Source of the DNA: Patescibacteria group bacterium
GTDB lineage: Bacteria > Patescibacteriota > Gracilibacteria > UBA1369
NCBI GenBank assembly: GCA_018825335.1
Contig: JAHJEW010000036.1
Location: forward strand, 1-7,060
Direction: 5' to 3'
Length of the DNA: 7,060 nucleotides
Shown piece after piece: positions 1 through 4,039 of the stretch. The translations under genes and the position numbers were made by a program. Each line of letters begins with the position of its first letter. Positions within the stretch are counted from its first letter, which is position 1. The notes below the pieces were generated by a model. That model was not told the DNA's origin and did not search any database. It saw only the letters and a list, made by a program, of their open reading frames with translations.

Positions 1-1
1 A

Positions 2-493
2 AAAATGGTAAGCTATATGGAAAAGAATAAAGATATTGGCGTATTGGGGCCGCAACTGGTTTACGCGAGCGGCAAGATTCAGGAGTCGTGCCGCAGGCAT
101 ATGAGTTTTTTCGACCTGGTTTTAAAGCGCACTTTTCTTGGCGGGCTGCCTTTTTTCAAGGCCAGGGTGGACAGGTATTTAATGCAGGACGTGGATTTTA
201 GCAAGGTGCAGGACACCGATACATTGACCGGCGCGGCCATGCTGATTCCGCGCGCCGTGTGGGAAAAAATCCGCGGCTTTGACGAGCGTTATTTTTTGTT
301 CATGGAAGATCTGGATCTTTGCAGGATGGTCAAGAAAGCTGGTTTTCGCGTTGTTTATTATCCGGATGTGAAGCTGGAGCATTATCAAAAACGGCTTAGC
401 GACGGTTCATTATTTAAAACAGCGCGCCGAAAGGTTTTCTGGCTGCATGTGGCAAGCGCGCTGAAGTACTTTTCCAAATGGCGGAAGGAGTAG
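2..493 (+). CDS. Family 2 glycosyltransferase (rhamnosyltransferase-like), C-terminal part, 5' truncated
   Basis: This is the C-terminal part of a GT-A fold family 2 glycosyltransferase, which transfers a sugar from a nucleotide-sugar donor to a growing surface polysaccharide or lipid-linked glycan at the cytoplasmic face of the membrane. The visible part matches the second half of the WbbL/rhamnosyltransferase-type family: an IGVLGPQLV strand followed by a GKIQESCRR segment, then TGAAMLIPR, GFDERYFLFMEDLDLCRMVKKAG (in two parts: acceptor-site GFDE and the ED.DLC motif), and a YYPDV...LEH segment. The nucleotide-binding N-terminus with the first DXD motif is missing. The reading frame is open to the window edge, and the ATG at position 5 falls inside the conserved fold, so it is an internal Met and not the start. 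About 163 residues are visible out of roughly 300 expected. The gene is convergent with purN, leaving 35 nt between the two stop codons. The family is well supported; the sugar specificity cannot be read from this fragment. Confidence 0.85.
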   Translation, partial: KMVSYMEKNKDIGVLGPQLVYASGKIQESCRRHMSFFDLVLKRTFLGGLPFFKARVDRYLMQDVDFSKVQDTDTLTGAAMLIPRAVWEKIRGFDERYFLFMEDLDLCRMVKKAGFRVVYYPDVKLEHYQKRLSDGSLFKTARRKVFWLHVASALKYFSKWRKE

Positions 494-528
494 GCGAGTC
501 GACAACGATTGTTGGTCAACAGGGCTTG

Positions 529-1116
529 TTAGATTTCACCTTTGTCGAACCTACGGATTACCTCCGGATAGAGTTTTTTTTCGAGGGCCTGGACTTTTTC
601 TTTCAGAGACTGCGGGGTTTCATCCGGGGCCAGCGTGACTTTTTCCTGCGCGATTATTTCGCCGGAATCGACTCCTTCCTCGACAAAATGGATCGTGCAG
701 CCGGACTCTTTTTCGCCGTGCTTAATTACTTCTTCGTGGACATTTGCGCCGAAGTAGCCGGGCCCGCTGTGTTTTGGCATCAGTGCCGGATGAACGTTAA
801 TGATGCGGCGCGGGAATTTATGGACAAAGGACGGCGACAGAATGCGCATGTATCCGATCAAACAGACCAGATCCACTTTGTGTTCGATCAGTATCCGGGC
901 CAGTTCCTCGTCATACTGCTCACGGGTTTTGCCTTCGGGATCAACGAAAAAGGCTTTTATCTCCTGCAAGCGGGCTCTTTCCAGGGCGTAGGCGTTTTTT
1001 TTATTGCTTAGTACTATGGCTATTTCAATACCGGGCATTTTTCCGTCCTTCATTTCATCAATTATTGCCTGAAGGTCTGTTCCTTTTGTGGATGCCAATA
1101 TACCGATTTTGTACAT
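529..1116 (-). CDS. purN: Phosphoribosylglycinamide formyltransferase (GAR transformylase)
   Basis: PurN is a cytosolic enzyme that transfers a formyl group from 10-formyl-tetrahydrofolate to GAR in de novo purine synthesis. The 195-residue protein is of normal family length. The catalytic residues expected from the E. coli enzyme (Asn106, His108, Asp144) are present as N107 and H109 in INVHPALMP and D150 in VDSGEII. Other family hallmarks are GYMRILSPSFV (88-98) and SGCTIHFVEEGVDSG (138-152). Two points differ from E. coli PurN. The phosphate-binding loop GNGSN reads TKGTD (10-14), and the segment after HPALMP is KHSGPGYFGANVHE, longer than the short E. coli PGLHTH version. Both look like a subfamily variant and not decay, since all catalytic residues are kept. 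It is the last gene of the set, starting 9 nt after the sdaAA stop. No strong Shine-Dalgarno is visible (only CCGGAAAC just before ATG), which fits translational coupling. Confidence 0.93.
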   Translation of the reverse strand: MYKIGILASTKGTDLQAIIDEMKDGKMPGIEIAIVLSNKKNAYALERARLQEIKAFFVDPEGKTREQYDEELARILIEHKVDLVCLIGYMRILSPSFVHKFPRRIINVHPALMPKHSGPGYFGANVHEEVIKHGEKESGCTIHFVEEGVDSGEIIAQEKVTLAPDETPQSLKEKVQALEKKLYPEVIRRFDKGEI

Positions 1117-1125
1117 GTTTCCGGG

Positions 1126-2013
1126 TTATTTTATAGGAGGCAGGCCGATTTTTTTTCTTATTCTAAGTCCCGTGGGGGTTACGGCAAGGCCGCCGAGGGC
1201 GGTCTCACGGAGTTTGGGCGACATTATTTTAGCTATATTTTTCATGGCCATAACCACTTCGTCGAATGGGATAAAGCTTTCTATTCCCGCGAGTGAGGCG
1301 TCCGAGGCGGCCAGAGCGGTTGCGGCGCCCAGCGTGTTGCGCTTTATACATGGTACGGCCACCAGTCCTCCAAGCGGATCACAAACGATGCCAAGATAAC
1401 TTTTTAATCCCAGTGAAGCGGCATTTAAACACTGCTTTGGTGTACCTCCGCGCATTTCCGTTACACCCGCGGTGGCCATGGCTATAGCGGCGCCGACTTC
1501 AGCCTGGCATCCGCCTGCGGCCGCCGAAAGCGTTGCGCCTTCCGCAATGATTTTACCTATTGCCGATGCGGTGAAAAGTCCGTTCAAAAGTTTCCTTTCG
1601 CTCATTTTCCACACTTCGGTGCAAGCCAGCATCACTCCCGGTACAACACCTGCTCCTCCGGCGGTCGGGAAAGCTGCAATTCTGCCCATCGCCGCGTTCG
1701 TTTCTCCCGTTGCCGTTGCGTACGCCATCGCCCTTAAAGCCAGCGGCGACATGGCCATCTTCTTTTTCCTCAGAGCTTTAATAAGTTTGGGCGCGCTCCC
1801 CCCGGACATGCGGAAAGCAGACTTCCGCGGATTGTTTATACCTTCATTTATCGCGTCTTTCATTACGTTTTTTATCTTTCTCATCCTGGCTATCGTTTCC
1901 GCCCGATGCCTTTGTGAATATTCCATTTCATAGCGAATCGCGATGTCCGCAATACCTGTATCATGGGTTTTGCAGAGTTTCAGAAGGTCTTTTGCGGTAC
2001 TAAATGAGTACAT
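1126..2013 (-). CDS. sdaAA: L-serine dehydratase, iron-sulfur-dependent, alpha subunit
   Basis: This is the catalytic alpha subunit of the oxygen-sensitive [4Fe-4S] L-serine dehydratase, which deaminates L-serine to pyruvate and ammonia in the cytoplasm. The 295 residues match the two-subunit (Bacillus/Clostridium) form. Three cysteines, C169 (GGCQAEVG), C211 (IVCDPLGG) and C222 (VPCIKRN), are spaced CX41CX10C. That is the spacing I recall for the cluster ligands of the fused Legionella enzyme. The fourth iron position of this class is left free to bind the serine hydroxyl. Other marks are FPTAGGAGVVPG (115-126) and LGAATALAASDASLAG (228-243). The N-terminal 60 residues are the usual short helical region. 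The upstream sdaAB gene encodes the partner subunit, with a 12-nt gap. The ATG has no convincing Shine-Dalgarno (ACTTATTTCC), but the protein start MYSFSTAKDLL agrees with the family. Confidence 0.96.
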   Translation of the reverse strand: MYSFSTAKDLLKLCKTHDTGIADIAIRYEMEYSQRHRAETIARMRKIKNVMKDAINEGINNPRKSAFRMSGGSAPKLIKALRKKKMAMSPLALRAMAYATATGETNAAMGRIAAFPTAGGAGVVPGVMLACTEVWKMSERKLLNGLFTASAIGKIIAEGATLSAAAGGCQAEVGAAIAMATAGVTEMRGGTPKQCLNAASLGLKSYLGIVCDPLGGLVAVPCIKRNTLGAATALAASDASLAGIESFIPFDEVVMAMKNIAKIMSPKLRETALGGLAVTPTGLRIRKKIGLPPIK

Positions 2014-2025
2014 GGAAATAAGTTA

Positions 2026-2739
2026 TTATTGTTTTTCGAGACTTGTCAGCGACCTTACATCCTCAATCCCGTCAAAAGTTTCCAATGCGAGTACTTCCTT
2101 TAAGTTTAGCCTTTTCCCTTCCATATTTATAATGGAAAGGGCGTGATGTCCAACATTTGTCGTCTGAATGTCATGGATACGGATCTTGTGTTTTTTCAAT
2201 TCCTTTTTCAAAGGATCCAGTATCGTTTTCCCTCTATCGTGCCACACAATCAGCGTCTTATAATGTCCCGCTATTCCGTGAAGTGAAACGTCAAACTGAT
2301 CAATCCGGACCACCTGCACCATCCCTCCGCCAATGGATGAACCTATCATGGACATGGATTTCCTTCCTTTTTTTTCCACGATGATTTTTACAGTATTCGG
2401 GTGCTGACTCCTGCCCAGATCGGCGGTTTTAAAAATGTATTGCAGCCTGTTTTTTTTTGCGATTTCGAAAGCATCTTTTATTCGCGGATCGGAAGTTTTG
2501 AATCGCATTACGCCCGCCAGAAGCGCCCGATCCGTTGCGTGTCCTTTATATACCGTCGCGAAAGATCCGTGCAAAACGAATGTGACTTTATCCGGTGTTC
2601 CGTGAAAAAGCGCCCTGGCTATTTGCCCAAGTTTGCACGCGCCTCCGGTGTGAGAACTGGATGGGCCCACCATTATCGGCCCCGCAATGTCGAAAATTGA
2701 ATAATGCGACTCCTGCGGCTTTTGCTGTGAGGCTTGCAT
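2026..2739 (-). CDS. sdaAB: L-serine dehydratase, iron-sulfur-dependent, beta subunit
   Basis: This is the beta (regulatory/substrate-domain) subunit that pairs with SdaAA to form active serine dehydratase. The 237-residue protein shows the defining motif FDIAGPIMVGPSSSHTGGA (16-34), then HGSFATVYKGHATDR (57-71), QHPNT (112-116) and IGSSIGGG (132-139). The last 75 residues or so, starting near HYKTLIVWHDRGK (159-171), form an ACT domain, which in this family contributes to serine binding or allostery. No catalytic motif is missing. The start was kept at the ATG at 2739 because no alternative ATG/GTG/TTG lies between it and the conserved FDI. The only Shine-Dalgarno-like bases (CAGG) sit directly against the ATG, too close to be ideal. 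The gene begins 30 nt after the cofE-like stop and is followed by sdaAA after 12 nt, the conserved beta-then-alpha order. Confidence 0.96.
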   Translation of the reverse strand: MQASQQKPQESHYSIFDIAGPIMVGPSSSHTGGACKLGQIARALFHGTPDKVTFVLHGSFATVYKGHATDRALLAGVMRFKTSDPRIKDAFEIAKKNRLQYIFKTADLGRSQHPNTVKIIVEKKGRKSMSMIGSSIGGGMVQVVRIDQFDVSLHGIAGHYKTLIVWHDRGKTILDPLKKELKKHKIRIHDIQTTNVGHHALSIINMEGKRLNLKEVLALETFDGIEDVRSLTSLEKQ

Positions 2740-2769
2740 CCTGAAAGGATTAGAAGTGAGGGCAGTATA

Positions 2770-3483
2770 TCATTTTTTATATAGCGGACCAAAGAGGCAC
2801 CGGCTTTGCGTGATTATCGGCTCGGATGGGTCAGGCCGCCGCGCAGTGTACTCAACTTTGGCCCCGCGCACAATGGCAAATGGCATGCTTTCCGTGCTTT
2901 CTCCCATTACCAGGTGCGCGGCGGCCGCAATCATATCCGCCATGTTTTGCTGACTGACTTTTAATTCCTTGTTGTACAGGTCTTTTTTCCCTCGCAGATC
3001 TTTGACACCTTCGAATCCCGCATATCCAAGCGCAATTGCCGTTACCCCCCTGCGTAGCGGCATACAGATTGAATCTGAAATTATCACTCCCAGTTTCTTT
3101 AATTTGAACTCTTTCTTTAATTGTTGAAGCAGGTTATACGCCGTTTCAAACGGTTCATCCGGCCATAAAACGGCTTTTCCCTCCGGAACATTTGACCTGT
3201 CGATGCCGGCCCATGGAATGAAGATGTTATTTTTCTTCGTTAGAATCACTGTTTCGCCGCCAAGCATTTCATCCGCTTCGCTTTCCACCAGTTTTTCAAA
3301 CTCCCGTTTACTGCGCGCGTCCCTTACTTTACCCTGCGTAACCGCCACCACTTTGGAGCTTATTACCAGGATGTCTTTTTCATGCAATTTTTCGTCGAAT
3401 AATGCTTTTTTCAGGCAATCCATTACATCATCCATCCCTGTAATGGTTTTCGACTTCATCCCTATAGTAAGCAGATTATCCAT
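2770..3483 (-). CDS. CofE-like protein (coenzyme F420-0:L-glutamate ligase family)
   Basis: This protein belongs to the F420_ligase (CofE/FbiB N-terminal) fold family, whose characterised members add glutamates to coenzyme F420-0 using GTP and divalent metals. Family signatures, numbered from the start chosen here: DILVISSKVVAVTQGKV (37-53), a variant of the DVLVIAQKIVSKAEGR block; AGIDRSNV (92-99); VIISDSICMPLRRG (133-146), matching VIITDTxGRPWRxG; AIALGYAGFEGVKDLRGKKD (149-168); and ADMIAAAAHLVMGE (182-195). Conserved acids D95, D137 and D168 are kept. The usual NAGID Asn is Trp (WAGID), and the SDT-GRPWR block is SDS-CMPLRR. The protein has 237 residues, slightly short at the N-terminus compared with about 250. 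The start at 3483 is preferred over an upstream in-frame ATG at 3513, because AAGGGG lies 6 nt before it while the upstream ATG has no Shine-Dalgarno. It is first in the operon with sdaAB, sdaAA and purN. Family membership is clear; F420 ligase activity is not shown, and another amino-acid ligation is possible. Confidence 0.78.
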   Translation of the reverse strand: MDNLLTIGMKSKTITGMDDVMDCLKKALFDEKLHEKDILVISSKVVAVTQGKVRDARSKREFEKLVESEADEMLGGETVILTKKNNIFIPWAGIDRSNVPEGKAVLWPDEPFETAYNLLQQLKKEFKLKKLGVIISDSICMPLRRGVTAIALGYAGFEGVKDLRGKKDLYNKELKVSQQNMADMIAAAAHLVMGESTESMPFAIVRGAKVEYTARRPDPSEPIITQSRCLFGPLYKK

Positions 3484-3489
3484 ATTTCG

Positions 3490-3495
3490 CCCCTT
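3490..3495 (-). promoter_or_regulatory. Shine-Dalgarno deciding the cofE-like start
   Basis: On the minus strand AAGGGG is followed by 6 nt and then the ATG ending the count at 3483. It is the only textbook ribosome binding site in the operon. It argues for the inner ATG over the in-frame ATG ten codons upstream, at 3513. Confidence 0.7.
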
Positions 3496-3547
3496 ACGTT
3501 GATAAATTTTCATACATTATTTCGTAGATCTGTCCATTACAATGCAT

Positions 3548-3576
3548 TTGACTTCGTATTATAGATTTGGTACTAT
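3548..3576 (+). promoter_or_regulatory. Sigma70-type promoter for a + strand RNA
   Basis: TTGACT (3548-3553), a 17-nt spacer, and TACTAT (3571-3576) preceded by TGG form a good housekeeping-type promoter with an extended -10. Initiation would be expected near 3583. No + strand protein gene follows it, but a row of hairpins and an intrinsic terminator do, so it fits transcription of a non-coding RNA. Confidence 0.6.
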
Positions 3577-3586
3577 GTAATGAAAC
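3558..3586 (-). promoter_or_regulatory. Candidate promoter of the cofE-sdaAB-sdaAA-purN operon
   Basis: Read on the minus strand, a perfect TATAAT occupies 3558-3563, about 75 nt before the cofE-like start. A weak -35 (GTTTCA at 3581-3586, 3 of 6 consensus bases) sits 17 nt upstream. This would give a leader of roughly 68 nt. The whole element lies on top of the + strand promoter at 3548-3576, so the two transcription units would compete for, or be co-regulated from, the same DNA. The -10 is convincing and the -35 is not, so it may need an activator or may be fortuitous in this AT-rich stretch. Confidence 0.38.
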
Positions 3587-4021
3587 GCTAGATTTGAATC
3601 CTAGCATGAAATGATGCCGTCACAGAATCTTTTTTTGGAAGATCCGGCAGAGACGAAAAAATCGCCCCTTGAATATTAGTTGATAGACGCGCCTATATTA
3701 ACAGAGAGCGCACGGCTTACAAGCTTATTGCAGGCCATGCATTCTCTGCTCTGTGATGGTCCTCCTTGACTAACCGGACCACCCTAAAGCTGTCCTGGTG
3801 TCTCCTCTTCACTCCTAGAGTGGTTGTAGACACACCTACAGGCGGTCCTTGGCCGGACTGGAAACAACAAGCCAAAGCAAGGCAGAGTGTAAGAGCTCAT
3901 TAGTCACGAGCCCGCAAAATAAAAACAAAACCCCAAAACAAAAATTCTCAGCAGTTATACAAATATTATCGCTGCTGATAGAATCGGGATTTTTATCCCC
4001 GCCCCAGGCGGGGGTTTTTTT
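3583..4021 (+). ncRNA. Putative orphan structured RNA (about 440 nt), family not recognised
   Basis: The stretch between the cofE-like gene and the surface lipoprotein has no convincing protein gene. It is bounded on the + strand by a promoter and a strong intrinsic terminator. Hairpins seen by eye are: GCTAG 3587-3591 with CTAGC 3601-3605; TGCCG 3615-3619 with CGGCA 3645-3649, enclosing ATCTT/AAGAT; ACAGAG 3701-3706 with CTCTGT 3749-3754; TGGTCC 3757-3762 with GGACCA 3776-3781; CCTG 3794-3797 with CAGG 3839-3842, enclosing GTGTCT/AGACAC (3798-3803, 3828-3833) and CACTC/GAGTG (3810-3814, 3818-3822); CGGTCC 3843-3848 with GGACTG 3855-3860; and GCTC 3895-3898 with GAGC 3908-3911. An A/C-only linker (3921-3944) follows, then ATTCT-CAGCAG 3944-3954 with CTGCTG-AT-AGAAT 3972-3984, then the terminator. 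I could not match it to tmRNA, RNase P RNA, SRP RNA or 6S RNA. Existence and strand are inferred from signals only. Confidence 0.5.
3997..4021 (+). terminator. Intrinsic terminator, + strand
   Basis: CCCCGCC (3997-4003), a CCA loop, and GGCGGGG (4007-4013) form a 7-bp all-GC stem, followed by one G and seven T residues (4015-4021). The U-tract lies only on the + strand side. Read on the minus strand the hairpin is followed by ATAAAAAT, so it is a poor terminator for the lipoprotein gene ending at 4040. Because no + strand gene precedes it for 3.5 kb, it most likely ends the putative RNA. A short overlapping hairpin (GGGAT 3986-3990 with ATCCC 3995-3999) could compete with the stem. Confidence 0.8.
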
Positions 4022-4039
4022 GTGTTTATGTTTATACTT

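Noticed and set aside
498..520. Hairpin between the glycosyltransferase and purN stops as a terminator
   Set aside because: The stem (about GACAAC/GTTGGTC with a bulge) is weak and no T-run follows on either strand.
478..1011. 177-codon + strand ORF antisense to purN
   Set aside because: It is the mirror of a well-supported purN frame, has no family resemblance and is Phe-rich as expected for a shadow.
1472..1933. 153-codon + strand ORF antisense to sdaAA
   Set aside because: It lies entirely opposite the conserved SdaAA coding sequence, and its Ala/Ile-rich product is a composition artefact.
3586..3606. T-arm-like hairpin on the minus strand (loop containing TTCAAAT)
   Set aside because: The stem does not close at the position required for a T-loop (it would need an A-C pair), and there is no matching acceptor, D-arm or anticodon arm nearby.
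3583..4021. Known housekeeping RNA (tmRNA, RNase P RNA, SRP RNA, 6S RNA)
   Set aside because: Short resemblances exist, such as AACAGAGAGC and CGGCTTAC as in RNase P, but the near-invariant GGAAAGTCCGGGCT block, the tmRNA GGATTCGAC and tag reading frame, and the SRP GGAAGGAAGCAGC loop are all absent on both strands.
3997..4021. Terminator for the minus-strand lipoprotein gene
   Set aside because: On the minus strand the stem is followed by ATAAAAAT, not a T-run; the T7 tract is on the + side only.
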